Positions 37,194-46,137 of a DNA stretch of 64,000 bases are shown here, piece by piece. The DNA comes from Dryocola sp036489025 (GTDB lineage Bacteria; Pseudomonadota; Gammaproteobacteria; Enterobacterales; Enterobacteriaceae), in assembly GCA_036489025.1 (NCBI GenBank), contig DASXGN010000051.1, positions 1-64,000 on the forward strand, given 5' to 3'. The notes under the pieces are model-generated. The model was not told the DNA's origin, did not search any database, and saw only the letters and a list, made by a program, of their open reading frames with translations. The translations under genes and the position numbers were made by a program. Positions within the stretch are counted from its first letter, which is position 1, and every line of letters starts with the position of its first letter.

Positions 37194-38267
37194 TTAGAAC
37201 TGGTAAACGATACCCACTGCGGCGGTGTTGTCGGAACCCACGCCCAGTTTGTTGTCGCTGTCGATCTGGTTGATGATGTAATCAACGTAGGTAGACATGT
37301 TTTTGTTGAAGTAGTAGGTTGCGCCAACTTCGATGTAGTTGATGAAATCTTCATCACCAACACCAGCTACATCTTTCGCTTTGGATTTGTAGTAAGCGAT
37401 GGATGGACGCAGGCCGAAGTCGAACTGGTACTGAGCGACAACAGAGAAGTCCTGAGTTTTATTAGCAAAACCAACGCTGTTGCTGATGTAAGTTGAGTTA
37501 CGAGTTTCACCGTACAGCGCTGCCAGATAGATGTTGTTCGCATCATATTTCAGGCCTGTTGCCCACTGCTCAATTCTCTCACCTTTACCGTCAGCTTCCT
37601 GAAGGTTGGTGCGGTCTGCTGCGCCGTAACCACCTACGATACCGAAGCCGTCAACGTCATAGCTCAGAGAAGTCGCCCAGCCGTCGCCGTTAGCTTTGGA
37701 GATATCAGAACGCTCGTTTTTACCCAGGTACTGAACACCGAAGTTCAGGCCGTCAACCAGACCGAAGAAGTCGCTGTTACGGTAAGTTGCAAGACCGGTA
37801 GAACGACCCACGAAGAAGTTGTCGCTTGAGCCAGTGTCGCCACCGAATTCTGGCAGCATATCGGTGATACCGATTGCATCATAAACCAGACCGTAGTTAC
37901 GACCGTAGTCGAAAGAACCGGCGTCGCCGAATTTCAGACCCGCGAAGGCCAGACGCGTTTTGGTTTTGCTGCCTGCTGTCCCTTCAGACTCTGCAGTGCT
38001 ACCAGAGAACTGGTATTCCCACTGGCCGTAACCGGTCAGTTGGTCATTAATTTGAGTTTCCCCTTTGAAACCAAGACGGGCATAAGTCTGATCGCCGTTA
38101 CCTGCGTAAGCGTTGTCGCCGTTGTTTTTAGAGAAATAATGCAGACCTACAGCTTTACCGTATAAGTCAACTTTGTTGCCGTCTTTGTTATAGATTTCTG
38201 CAGCGTTAGCTGCACCGGCTACCAGCAGAGCAGGGATAACCACTGCCAGAATATTGCGCTTCATCAT
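37194..38267 (-). CDS. ompF: Outer-membrane general porin, OmpF type
   Basis: A 357-residue trimeric porin of 16 strands that lets small hydrophilic solutes cross the outer membrane. The signal peptide MMKRNILAVVIPALLVAGAANA is cleaved before AEIYNKDGNKVDLYGK. The constriction loop PEFGGD near residue 130 and the C-terminal ...GIVYQF (terminal Phe for BAM recognition) are present. The position between asnS and aspC, the leader and the OmpR-like boxes all say OmpF and not OmpC. The ribosome site GAGGG lies in the region that MicF RNA pairs with in E. coli. Confidence 0.93.
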   Translation of the reverse strand: MMKRNILAVVIPALLVAGAANAAEIYNKDGNKVDLYGKAVGLHYFSKNNGDNAYAGNGDQTYARLGFKGETQINDQLTGYGQWEYQFSGSTAESEGTAGSKTKTRLAFAGLKFGDAGSFDYGRNYGLVYDAIGITDMLPEFGGDTGSSDNFFVGRSTGLATYRNSDFFGLVDGLNFGVQYLGKNERSDISKANGDGWATSLSYDVDGFGIVGGYGAADRTNLQEADGKGERIEQWATGLKYDANNIYLAALYGETRNSTYISNSVGFANKTQDFSVVAQYQFDFGLRPSIAYYKSKAKDVAGVGDEDFINYIEVGATYYFNKNMSTYVDYIINQIDSDNKLGVGSDNTAAVGIVYQF

Positions 38268-38490
38268 TATTTATTACCCTCATTGGTTTTTATGGACACC
38301 TGCCACTGCCGTCAATAATTCTTTACGGAACCATTGATGAGAGTTTGGTGTCTTTCTGTATCTGTCAGGCATCTTTCCATCCATGAAACCGTTTCGCTAG
38401 CCTGAAAGTGCTACAAATGTCTAAACAGGGTAACAATTGGAAAGCATGTGTAACTAAATGTTTATTTTTGGGAACTTTGTGAACCAATTC
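38268..38490 (-). promoter_or_regulatory. ompF leader, promoter and OmpR-like boxes
   Basis: The minus strand closely resembles the E. coli ompF control region. It has the GAGGGTAATAAATA ribosome site, an untranslated leader of about 96 bases, an AAAGAT -10 (38371-38376) and upstream GTTAC-type repeats read on the minus strand: GTTACCC (38428-38434), GTTACAC (38448-38454) and GGTTCAC (38479-38485). The first two are spaced 20 bp apart, in phase with the helix, as expected for tandem OmpR sites; the best match is ATAAACATTTAGTTACACATG. Control by OmpR and by the antisense RNA MicF is inferred from the family. Confidence 0.7.
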
Positions 38491-38824
38491 AAATTTCTGT
38501 ACTCCTTGGTCAAATAGTTAACGATTCCTAACTTATATATATGAATTACTTATGTTTAATCCGCATAATGAAAATCTTTCATTACGATTCATTTACATTT
38601 GTTTATTTTATGTTGCTTATTTGGATGTCCAGACATCTGTGTGCTTTTTATCCAAATGTGCTAAGCCAACGATCGTCCATATTCCCACAGTAAAAGAACT
38701 GACAAATTTGTGAATGTTTATGTCGATGACATACTTCGTAACGGGGAAGTTAGGAGACGGGGTTGAAATTGACGTTTGTTTAACTTTCGTTGAAGAAAAA
38801 CGACACAGGGTGCGTGAATAAAAG
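38491..38824. other. Intergenic region upstream of ompF, no gene seen
   Basis: This AT-rich stretch between the asnS terminator and the ompF promoter has no credible coding frame. It holds a perfect 6-2-6 inverted repeat, GATGTC-CA-GACATC (38624-38637), and a plus-strand TTTACATTTG (38592-38601) that weakly resembles an OmpR half-box. In E. coli this interval carries far-upstream OmpR and IHF sites; I could not place equivalents with confidence. Confidence 0.5.
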
Positions 38825-38847
38825 AAAGGCCAGCAAAGCTGGCCTTT
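38825..38847 (-). terminator. Terminator after asnS
   Basis: A 10-bp stem, AAAGGCCAGC/GCTGGCCTTT with an AAA loop, lies 15 bases beyond the asnS stop and is followed on the minus strand by CTTTTATT. Confidence 0.9.
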
Positions 38848-38862
38848 AATCAAAGCAGGTAG

Positions 38863-40263
38863 TTAGAAGCTTGCGTTACGCGGCGTGCGTGGGAATGGAA
38901 TCACGTCGCGTACGTTTTGTACGCCGGTCACGTAGGCAATCAGGCGTTCGAACCCAAGGCCAAAGCCTGAGTGCGGCACGGTGCCGTAGCGACGCAGATC
39001 GCGATACCACCAATAATCTTCTTTATTCAGGCCCATCTCGGCCATACGCGCATCCAGCACGTCTAAACGTTCTTCACGCTGGGAGCCACCGATGATTTCG
39101 CCGATGCCCGGAGCCAGAACGTCCATTGCCGCGACGGTCTTACCGTCTTCGTTAAGGCGCATATAGAAGGCCTTAATGTCTTTCGGGTAATTTTTCACGA
39201 CTACCGGCGCCTTGAAGTGCTGCTCGGCCAGATAGCGCTCGTGCTCGGAAGAAAGATCGACGCCCCAGTAAACCGGGTTTTCAAATTTCTGACCGCATTG
39301 TTCAAGAATGGTTACCGCATCGGTGTAATCAACCTGGGCGAAGTCCGCTTCGATGAAACGTTGCAGGCGGCTAACGGCATCTTTATCTACGCGCTCGGCG
39401 AAGAACTCCATGTCGTCCATACGCTCTTCAAGCACGGCCTTGAAGACGTATTTCAGCATGGCTTCAGCCAGGCCCGCTACGTCATCGAGGTTTGCAAAGG
39501 CAACTTCTGGCTCCAGCATCCAGAATTCCGCCAGGTGGCGGCTGGTGTTGGAGTTTTCTGCGCGGAAGGTTGGGCCAAAGGTATAAACTTTGGACAACGC
39601 GCAGGCGTAGGTTTCGCCGTTCAGCTGGCCGGATACGGTCAGGAACGCTTCTTTACCAAAGAAGTCTTTATCGAAATCGATTTTACCCGCATCGGTGCGA
39701 GGCAGGTTTTCGAGATCCAACGTGGAAACGCGGAACATCTCGCCGGCACCTTCGGTATCGGAAGCGGTGATCAGCGGAGTGGAAACCCAGAAATAACCGT
39801 TTTCATGGAAGAAGCGATGCAGCGCCTGGGCCAGCGTATGGCGAACACGCGCCACTGCGCCAATCATGTTGGTGCGCGGACGCAGGTGAGCGACTTCACG
39901 CAGGTATTCAATGCTGTGGCGTTTGGCCGCCATCGGATAGGTATCCGGATCGTCAACCCAGCCGGTCACTTCTACCTGACTGGCCTGAATTTCAAAGCTC
40001 TGGCCCTGACCAAGAGATTCCACCACTTTACCCGTGACGACGACCGAACAGCCGGTAGTCAGGCGCAGCACGTCCTCATTGTAATTGGGCAGAGAATTAT
40101 TGATGACGGCCTGTACAGGAGAGAAGCAGGAACCGTCATAGACGGCGAGGAAGGAAATACCAGCTTTTGAATCTCTTCGGGTACGCACCCACCCGCGCAC
40201 GGTGACTTCACTGTCAACGGCTACGCGGCCCTGGAGTACGTCGGCTACAGGCACAACGCTCAT
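38863..40263 (-). CDS. asnS: Asparaginyl-tRNA synthetase
   Basis: AsnS (466 aa, the E. coli length) charges tRNA-Asn. An N-terminal OB-fold anticodon-binding domain (VRGWVRTRRDSKAGISF, near residue 24) is followed by a class II catalytic core with motif 2 around FGPTFRAENSNTSRHLAEFWMLE (split across residues about 228-250) and motif 3 GFGLGFERL near residue 435. The ATG at 40263 agrees with the family start. Confidence 0.98.
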   Translation of the reverse strand: MSVVPVADVLQGRVAVDSEVTVRGWVRTRRDSKAGISFLAVYDGSCFSPVQAVINNSLPNYNEDVLRLTTGCSVVVTGKVVESLGQGQSFEIQASQVEVTGWVDDPDTYPMAAKRHSIEYLREVAHLRPRTNMIGAVARVRHTLAQALHRFFHENGYFWVSTPLITASDTEGAGEMFRVSTLDLENLPRTDAGKIDFDKDFFGKEAFLTVSGQLNGETYACALSKVYTFGPTFRAENSNTSRHLAEFWMLEPEVAFANLDDVAGLAEAMLKYVFKAVLEERMDDMEFFAERVDKDAVSRLQRFIEADFAQVDYTDAVTILEQCGQKFENPVYWGVDLSSEHERYLAEQHFKAPVVVKNYPKDIKAFYMRLNEDGKTVAAMDVLAPGIGEIIGGSQREERLDVLDARMAEMGLNKEDYWWYRDLRRYGTVPHSGFGLGFERLIAYVTGVQNVRDVIPFPRTPRNASF

Positions 40264-40408
40264 AATTTGCTCTCTATTAAATGGTCAATGACAAAAATAA
40301 GTGACCCACAATTGGGGGATATCTATGTTACCTGTCACGCGCCATCAGACAAGCAGAAATCGCATGGGAAATGAAGAAATAAGGAAGAAAAGAGGGAAAG
40401 AGTGAAAA

Positions 40409-40438
40409 CCCGTGAATGGCATTGCCGCCGTTCACGGG
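40409..40438 (-). terminator. Probable terminator after pncB
   Basis: An inverted repeat with an 8-bp outer stem (CCCGTGAA/TTCACGGG) and an imperfect inner part lies just after the pncB stop. On the minus strand it is followed by TTTTCACTCTTT. Confidence 0.6.
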
Positions 40439-40449
40439 AATGGATTAAC

Positions 40450-41652
40450 TCAGCTGGCTTTTTTGACCAATGGCAGATCGAAAGCCTTGCGCAGGGCGCG
40501 CACAAAAGCTTTATCGTGGCAGATTGTTTTGCCCGGGCTGTCGGAAAGCTTAGCGACCGGTTTGCCGTTACATTCCACCAGTTTAATAACAATATTCAGC
40601 GGTTTCACCTGTGGGATATCGCACGTCAGACGGGTGCCGATACCGAAGCTCAGATTCACCCGCGAGGCGAAATGCTTATACAGCTCCACGGCCTTCTGTA
40701 AATCGAGATTATCGGAAAACACCAGTACTTTGGTCATTGGGTCGATGCCCAGCTTCAGATAATGCGCGATAGCCTTTTCACCCCATTCAACCGGATCCCC
40801 GGAATCATGGCGCAGGCCCTGATAAATATTGGCGAACTCGGGGCCGAAATCGCGCAGGAACGCATCCATGGTGATGCAGTCGGTGAGGGCGATACCTAAC
40901 TGGTCAGGGTATTCATCGAGCCAGGCCTGCAGCGCTGCCCGCTGGCTGTTTGCTAACACCGGACTGATCTGCTGATGCGCCTGGAACCATTCGTGCGCCT
41001 GAGTGCCCATCGGCGTCAGGTTCAAACGGCGGGCCAGATCGTAATTGCTGGTGCCAACAAACCACGGTTCCCGCTGGAGGCGACCAACGATAGCGGCCTG
41101 CACCTCGCGCGAGAAACGACGGCGCGTGCCGAAGTCCATCAGGCGAAAAGCGGAAAGATCGATATCCGCCGTAAGCTGTTTGAACTCGAGCAGTTTGCTT
41201 TCGAGATGCTCAAGCGCCATTTGCGGAGTTACGCCGGGAGAACGGTGCTGGTGCACCACTTCGCTGATCACGGCCAGCAGCGGCACTTCCCACATGATCA
41301 CTTCGCGCCACGGGCCGGTCAGACGAATGTCGAGGTGGCCTTTATTGTTGGTGATTTGAACCTGAGTGGGGTCGTAGCGGAAGGTACGCAGCCAGGCGAG
41401 GTAATCTGCTTCAAAGAAAGGCAGCTCCTCAAGCCAGCCAAACTCCTCGTCGCTGAGCGCGAGGTGCTGCATATTGTCGACCTGTTGACGGATTGCATCT
41501 GCGTAAATGCCCAGCAGATCGTCACCGCGGCAGCGAAACTCGGCCGCGACGCTCACGTCGTGATAACGGTGGAATACCGCCTGCTGCATATGAAGCTTAT
41601 AGGCGTCAGTATCCAGTAGCGTTTGCAAAATCGGGGAAGCGTGTCGTGTCAT
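40450..41652 (-). CDS. pncB: Nicotinate phosphoribosyltransferase
   Basis: PncB (400 aa, the E. coli length) makes nicotinate mononucleotide from nicotinate and PRPP in NAD salvage. The phospho-accepting histidine is in LTPMGTQAHEWFQ (about residue 219-224), followed by the phosphate-binding RHDSGDP loop near residue 290. The frame is open to 41667, but the ATG at 41652 matches the family start. It is transcribed away from pepN behind a candidate NadR operator. Confidence 0.97.
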   Translation of the reverse strand: MTRHASPILQTLLDTDAYKLHMQQAVFHRYHDVSVAAEFRCRGDDLLGIYADAIRQQVDNMQHLALSDEEFGWLEELPFFEADYLAWLRTFRYDPTQVQITNNKGHLDIRLTGPWREVIMWEVPLLAVISEVVHQHRSPGVTPQMALEHLESKLLEFKQLTADIDLSAFRLMDFGTRRRFSREVQAAIVGRLQREPWFVGTSNYDLARRLNLTPMGTQAHEWFQAHQQISPVLANSQRAALQAWLDEYPDQLGIALTDCITMDAFLRDFGPEFANIYQGLRHDSGDPVEWGEKAIAHYLKLGIDPMTKVLVFSDNLDLQKAVELYKHFASRVNLSFGIGTRLTCDIPQVKPLNIVIKLVECNGKPVAKLSDSPGKTICHDKAFVRALRKAFDLPLVKKAS

Positions 41653-41718
41653 GGCGCGTTGCAGCATCCTCTCACTGGAGCGTTTCCATCAAGGGCTAAG
41701 ATCAGATAAAGACGCAGG

Positions 41719-41747
41719 AGTATACCCTGATTATCTGTTTATTAAAC
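41719..41747 (-). promoter_or_regulatory. pncB promoter with NadR-like palindrome
   Basis: GTTTATTAAAC (41737-41747) is an 11-bp perfect palindrome about a central base. On the minus strand it covers the -35 position of a promoter whose -10 is TATACT (41719-41724), about 65 bases before the pncB start. E. coli and Salmonella pncB are repressed by NadR, whose operator contains TGTTTA and TAAACA half-sites; the assignment here is inference. Confidence 0.45.
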
Positions 41748-41920
41748 CCAGATCACAACACAAGGGGGGTTTCGGGTCGAGGGCAATTTGTGCCGCATGT
41801 TAAACAGATGTAGCAATCTGCGAGATTTGCCCTGAAAAGATGAAGATTCTGCGTGGCAACATTAACGCAACAGGAATAGACTGAACCCCGATAACTTACG
41901 GACGATGTAAAAGGTTTTTT

Positions 41921-44533
41921 ATGACACAACAGCCACAAGCCAAATACCGCCACGACTACCGCGCGCCGGATTATACGATTAGCGATATCGATTTGACCTT
42001 TGACCTGGATGCCACAAAAACCCTGGTCACCGCGGTCAGCAACGTCAGCCGTCAGGGTGCCGCAGATGCCGCGCTGCGTCTTGACGGGGGCGACCTTAAG
42101 CTGATCGGCGTTCATGTTAACGACAAAGCCTGGACGAACTACCGCCTCGAAGAGAACACGCTAGTCCTCGAGCAGCTCCCGGATGCCTTCACATTGACCA
42201 TCGTGAATGAAATCAATCCTTCTGCTAATACCGCGCTTGAAGGCCTTTATCAGTCTGGCGAAGCGCTTTGCACCCAGTGCGAGGCCGAAGGCTTCCGCCA
42301 CATTACCTGGTATCTCGACCGCCCGGACGTGCTCGCTCGCTTCACCACCAAAATCATTGCCGATAAAACGAAATACCCTTATTTACTCTCCAACGGCAAC
42401 CGTGTTGCCGAGGGGGCGCTGGAAAATGGCCGCCACTGGGTGCAGTGGCAGGATCCGTTCCCCAAACCTTGCTACCTGTTTGCGCTGGTGGCGGGCGATT
42501 TTGACGTGCTGCGCGACAGCTTTAAAACCCGCTCGGGGCGCGACGTTGCGCTGGAGCTGTTTGTCGATCGCGGTAATCTGGACCGCGCCAGCTGGGCAAT
42601 GACCTCGCTGAAAGCGTCCATGAAGTGGGACGAAACCCGCTTTGGCCTCGAATACGACCTCGACATCTATATGATTGTCGCCGTGGACTTCTTCAACATG
42701 GGCGCGATGGAGAATAAAGGCCTCAACGTCTTTAACTCCAAATACGTTCTGGCGCGCACCGATACCGCGACCGACAAAGACTATCTGGATATTGAACGCG
42801 TTATCGGCCACGAATATTTCCACAACTGGACCGGTAACCGCGTAACCTGCCGCGACTGGTTCCAGCTGAGTCTGAAGGAGGGCCTGACGGTCTTCCGCGA
42901 CCAGGAATTTAGCTCGGATCTTGGCTCACGTGCGGTAAACCGTATTCATAATGTGCGCACCATGCGTGCGATGCAGTTTGCCGAAGATGCAAGTCCGATG
43001 GCCCATCCGATTCGCCCGGACAAAGTCATCGAAATGAATAACTTCTACACCCTGACCGTGTATGAGAAAGGGGCGGAAGTGATTCGCATGCTGCACACGC
43101 TGCTGGGCGAAGAGAATTTCCAGAAAGGCATGCAGCTGTACTTTGAACGTCACGACGGCAGCGCGGCGACCTGCGATGACTTCGTGCAGGCGATGGAAGA
43201 CGCCTCTAACGTTGATCTGTCACATTTCCGCCGCTGGTACAGCCAGGCGGGTACGCCAACGGTCAGCGTGCGTGACGACTACAACCCTGAAACCGAGCAG
43301 TATCGGCTGACCATCAGCCAGATGACGCCGCCTACCGCTGAACAGCAGGAAAAGCAGCCGCTGCACATCCCGTTCGATATTGAACTTTATGATAACGATG
43401 GAAAAGTTATCCCGCTGCAAAAAGACGGTCACCCGATCCACCACGTGCTGAACGTGACTCAGGCCGAACAGACTTTCGTGTTCGATAACGTCTACTTCCA
43501 GCCGGTGCCATCGCTGCTGCGCGAGTTCTCTGCGCCGGTGAAGCTTGAATACAACTGGAGCGATCAGCAACTGACCTTCCTGATGCGCCATGCCCGCAAC
43601 GATTTCTCCCGCTGGGACGCGGCGCAAAGTCTGCTGGCAACCTATGTGAAGCTCAACGTCAACCGCAGCCAGCAGAAGCAGCCGCTGTCTTTGCCTCTGC
43701 ACGTGGCGGATGCCTTCCGCGCCGTGCTGCTGGATGAGAAAATCGATCCGGCGCTGGCCGCAGAAATCCTCACGCTGCCTTCGCAGAATGAAATTGCCGA
43801 GCTGTTTGCCAAAATCGATCCGATCGCCATTGCGGAAGTTCACGAAGCGCTGACCCGGACGCTGGCAACCGAGCTGGCCGACGAGTTCCTCGCGGTGTAC
43901 AACGCCAACCGGCTGGATGCTTATCGCGTGGAGCATGAGGATATTGGCAAGCGCGCGCTGCGCAATGTCTGCCTGCGTTACCTGGCCTTTGGTGAGCAGG
44001 AGCTGGCGGAAACGCTGGTGCGCGGCCAGTATGAAGCGGCCGATAACATGACCGACAGCATTGCGGCCCTGTCTGCGGCGGTCGCGGCGCAGCTTCCTTG
44101 CCGCGACGAGCTGATGGCTCACTACGATGAGAAGTGGCACAAAGACGGTCTGGTCATGGATAAATGGTTCATCCTGCAGGCGACAAGCCCGGCGGTCGAT
44201 ACGCTGGCGAAGGTGCGTGAGCTGCTCAACCACCGTTCGTTCAGCCTCGGCAACCCGAACCGTATCCGCTCCCTGATTGGCGCGTTTGCGGCGAGCAACC
44301 CGGCGGCATTCCACGCGGAAGACGGCAGCGGCTATCGGTTTATGGTGGAAATGCTCAGCGAGCTGAACCGCCGTAACCCGCAGGTCGCTTCCCGCCTGAT
44401 TGAGCCGTTGATTCGTCTGAAACGCTATGATGCCAAACGCCAGGCGATGATGCGCGCCGCGCTTGAGCAGCTGAAAGGGCTGGAGAATCTTTCCGGCGAT
44501 CTGTTCGAGAAAATCAGCAAGGCATTAGCTTAA
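41921..44533 (+). CDS. pepN: Aminopeptidase N
   Basis: PepN (870 aa, the E. coli length) is the main cytoplasmic M1 zinc aminopeptidase in peptide turnover. The substrate-binding GAMEN motif is near residue 261, and the zinc site HEYFH begins at His297 with the third ligand Glu in LKEGLTVFRDQEF about 20 residues on. The start (MTQQPQAKYRHDYRAPDY) agrees with the family. It converges on the ssu operon, with a long hairpin between. Confidence 0.98.
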   Translation: MTQQPQAKYRHDYRAPDYTISDIDLTFDLDATKTLVTAVSNVSRQGAADAALRLDGGDLKLIGVHVNDKAWTNYRLEENTLVLEQLPDAFTLTIVNEINPSANTALEGLYQSGEALCTQCEAEGFRHITWYLDRPDVLARFTTKIIADKTKYPYLLSNGNRVAEGALENGRHWVQWQDPFPKPCYLFALVAGDFDVLRDSFKTRSGRDVALELFVDRGNLDRASWAMTSLKASMKWDETRFGLEYDLDIYMIVAVDFFNMGAMENKGLNVFNSKYVLARTDTATDKDYLDIERVIGHEYFHNWTGNRVTCRDWFQLSLKEGLTVFRDQEFSSDLGSRAVNRIHNVRTMRAMQFAEDASPMAHPIRPDKVIEMNNFYTLTVYEKGAEVIRMLHTLLGEENFQKGMQLYFERHDGSAATCDDFVQAMEDASNVDLSHFRRWYSQAGTPTVSVRDDYNPETEQYRLTISQMTPPTAEQQEKQPLHIPFDIELYDNDGKVIPLQKDGHPIHHVLNVTQAEQTFVFDNVYFQPVPSLLREFSAPVKLEYNWSDQQLTFLMRHARNDFSRWDAAQSLLATYVKLNVNRSQQKQPLSLPLHVADAFRAVLLDEKIDPALAAEILTLPSQNEIAELFAKIDPIAIAEVHEALTRTLATELADEFLAVYNANRLDAYRVEHEDIGKRALRNVCLRYLAFGEQELAETLVRGQYEAADNMTDSIAALSAAVAAQLPCRDELMAHYDEKWHKDGLVMDKWFILQATSPAVDTLAKVRELLNHRSFSLGNPNRIRSLIGAFAASNPAAFHAEDGSGYRFMVEMLSELNRRNPQVASRLIEPLIRLKRYDAKRQAMMRAALEQLKGLENLSGDLFEKISKALA

Positions 44534-44537
44534 ACAT

Positions 44538-44564
44538 TGGCCTCACCCCAGCGGGGTGAGGCCA
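44538..44564. terminator. Hairpin between pepN and ssuB
   Basis: A perfect 12-bp stem, TGGCCTCACCCC/GGGGTGAGGCCA with an AGC loop, lies between the two convergent stops. It lacks a T-run on the plus side, so it may act partly by blocking read-through or by stabilising 3' ends. Confidence 0.7.
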
Positions 44565-44569
44565 GGCAT

Positions 44570-45340
44570 TTAGCCGGTTCGCACCGCGCGGACCGGTTCT
44601 TCCCCCTGACGTTTCATCACCCGTTCCAGCACCTGCGACTCCAGCTCAGCCAGCCTGACCGATCCCAGCCTGCGCGGACGCGGTAAATCCACCGTCAAAT
44701 CCAGCCCAATCTTGCCGTCTTCAATCAGCAGCACGCGATCCGCCATGGCCACGGCCTCGCTGACGTCGTGCGTGACCAACAGCACGGTAAAGCCGTGTTC
44801 CTGCCAGAGTGAGACGATTAAATCCTGCATCTCAATGCGCGTCAGCGCGTCCAGCGCGCCGAGCGGTTCATCAAGCAGCAGCAGCCCCGGACGATGAATG
44901 AGCGCCCGAGCCAGCGCCACACGCTGTTTCTGCCCGCCGGACAGCGCCGCGGGCCACTCCCTGGCGCGGGATTCCAGCCCAACGGCGGCCAGAGCCTGTC
45001 TGGCCGCATCCCGCCAGTTACCTTTCAGGCCCAGGCCGACGTTATCAATCACCGACTTCCAGGGCAGCAGGCGCGCGTCCTGGAACATCAGCCGCGTGTC
45101 GTCCTGGCTCTCACGCAGCGGAGCGTTACCGGCCAGTAGCGTTCCGCCCGTAGGCTGCTCCAGCCCGGCTAGCAGGCGCAGCAGCGTGCTTTTTCCGCCT
45201 CCGCTTCGCCCAACCACGGCCACAAACTGTCCGGCGGGAATATGCAGCGCCAGCTCGTTGAGAATCGTTTTATCGCCGTAGCGTTTAGTCACGCTTTCAA
45301 GCAGCAGCGGCGTCCCCTGATTTAAACGAGCGGTATTCAT
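44570..45340 (-). CDS. ssuB: Alkanesulfonate ABC transporter ATP-binding protein
   Basis: SsuB (256 aa; E. coli 255) powers uptake of aliphatic sulfonates. Walker A GRSGGGKST is near residue 45, signature LSGGQKQR near 138 and Walker B LLLLDEPLGALD near 158. The frame is open to 45553, but the ATG at 45340 gives the family start MNTARLNQGTPLLL and overlaps the ssuC stop by four bases. It is the last gene of ssuEADCB. Confidence 0.96.
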   Translation of the reverse strand: MNTARLNQGTPLLLESVTKRYGDKTILNELALHIPAGQFVAVVGRSGGGKSTLLRLLAGLEQPTGGTLLAGNAPLRESQDDTRLMFQDARLLPWKSVIDNVGLGLKGNWRDAARQALAAVGLESRAREWPAALSGGQKQRVALARALIHRPGLLLLDEPLGALDALTRIEMQDLIVSLWQEHGFTVLLVTHDVSEAVAMADRVLLIEDGKIGLDLTVDLPRPRRLGSVRLAELESQVLERVMKRQGEEPVRAVRTG

Positions 45341-46128
45341 ACGGTTTCCTCCTTTAACTGCCAGGCCGGATGCCAGCGCAGCCAGATTCGCTCCAGCAGC
45401 TGCGCGCTGACGTCGGCCAGCTTGCCGAGCAGGGCATAAAGAATAATGGCGACCACGACGACGTCGGTTTGCAGGAATTCGCGGGCGTTCATCGCCAGAT
45501 AGCCGATGCCTGAATTGGCGGAAATGGTTTCGGCGACGATAAGCGTCAGCCACATCAGGCCGAGGGCAAAGCGCACGCCAACCATTATCGACGGCAGAGC
45601 GCCGGGTAAAATCACCTGGCTGAACAGGCTAAAGCCAGACAAACCGTAGCTGCGCGCCATCTCCAGCAGGCCACGATCAATGTTACGAATGCCGTGCCAG
45701 GTGTTGATATAGATGGGGAACAGCGTGCCGAGTGCCACGAGGAAAATCTTGGCGGTTTCGTCAATGCCGAACCACAGGATCACCAGCGGGATCAGTGCCA
45801 GATGCGGCACGTTGCGCAGCATCTGAATCGACGTATCCAGCAGGCGCTCCCCCCAGCGCGAAAGGCCGCTGATTAGCCCGAGAATCAAACCCAGCGACCC
45901 TCCGATGCTGAAGCCGATCGCCGCGCGCCAGGAGCTGATCGCCAGGTGTTGCCATAGCTCGCCGCTGGCGGAAAGCCGCCAGAAAGTGACCACCACGCCT
46001 TCTGGTGAGGGAAGAATGCGGGTTGAAAGCCAGCCGACGGAAGACGCCAGCTGCCAGACGGCGATAGTGGCCACCGGAAGCGCCCATGGGGCCAGGCGCA
46101 GTAAAAGTTTGCGAGTGCCGTGGGTCAT
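45337..46128 (-). CDS. ssuC: Alkanesulfonate ABC transporter permease
   Basis: SsuC (263 aa, the E. coli length) is the membrane channel of the sulfonate importer. About six membrane helices are visible, with the ABC-contacting EAA-type loop (LEMARSYGLSGFSLFSQVILPGALP, about residues 155-180). Its stop overlaps the ssuB start (ATGA), and nine bases separate it from ssuD. Confidence 0.96.
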   Translation of the reverse strand: MTHGTRKLLLRLAPWALPVATIAVWQLASSVGWLSTRILPSPEGVVVTFWRLSASGELWQHLAISSWRAAIGFSIGGSLGLILGLISGLSRWGERLLDTSIQMLRNVPHLALIPLVILWFGIDETAKIFLVALGTLFPIYINTWHGIRNIDRGLLEMARSYGLSGFSLFSQVILPGALPSIMVGVRFALGLMWLTLIVAETISANSGIGYLAMNAREFLQTDVVVVAIILYALLGKLADVSAQLLERIWLRWHPAWQLKEETV

Positions 46129-46137
46129 CGCTGCTCC

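Noticed and set aside
38617..38853. A 78-codon minus-strand frame in the ompF-asnS gap
   Set aside because: It runs through the asnS terminator, has no ribosome site and no recognisable sequence.
43220..44314. A 364-codon open frame opposite pepN, and similar ones opposite mukB (28027-29043) and asnS (39217-40170)
   Set aside because: Low-complexity, Gln/Arg- or Phe/Val-rich translations with no family resemblance; all are fully inside well-supported genes.
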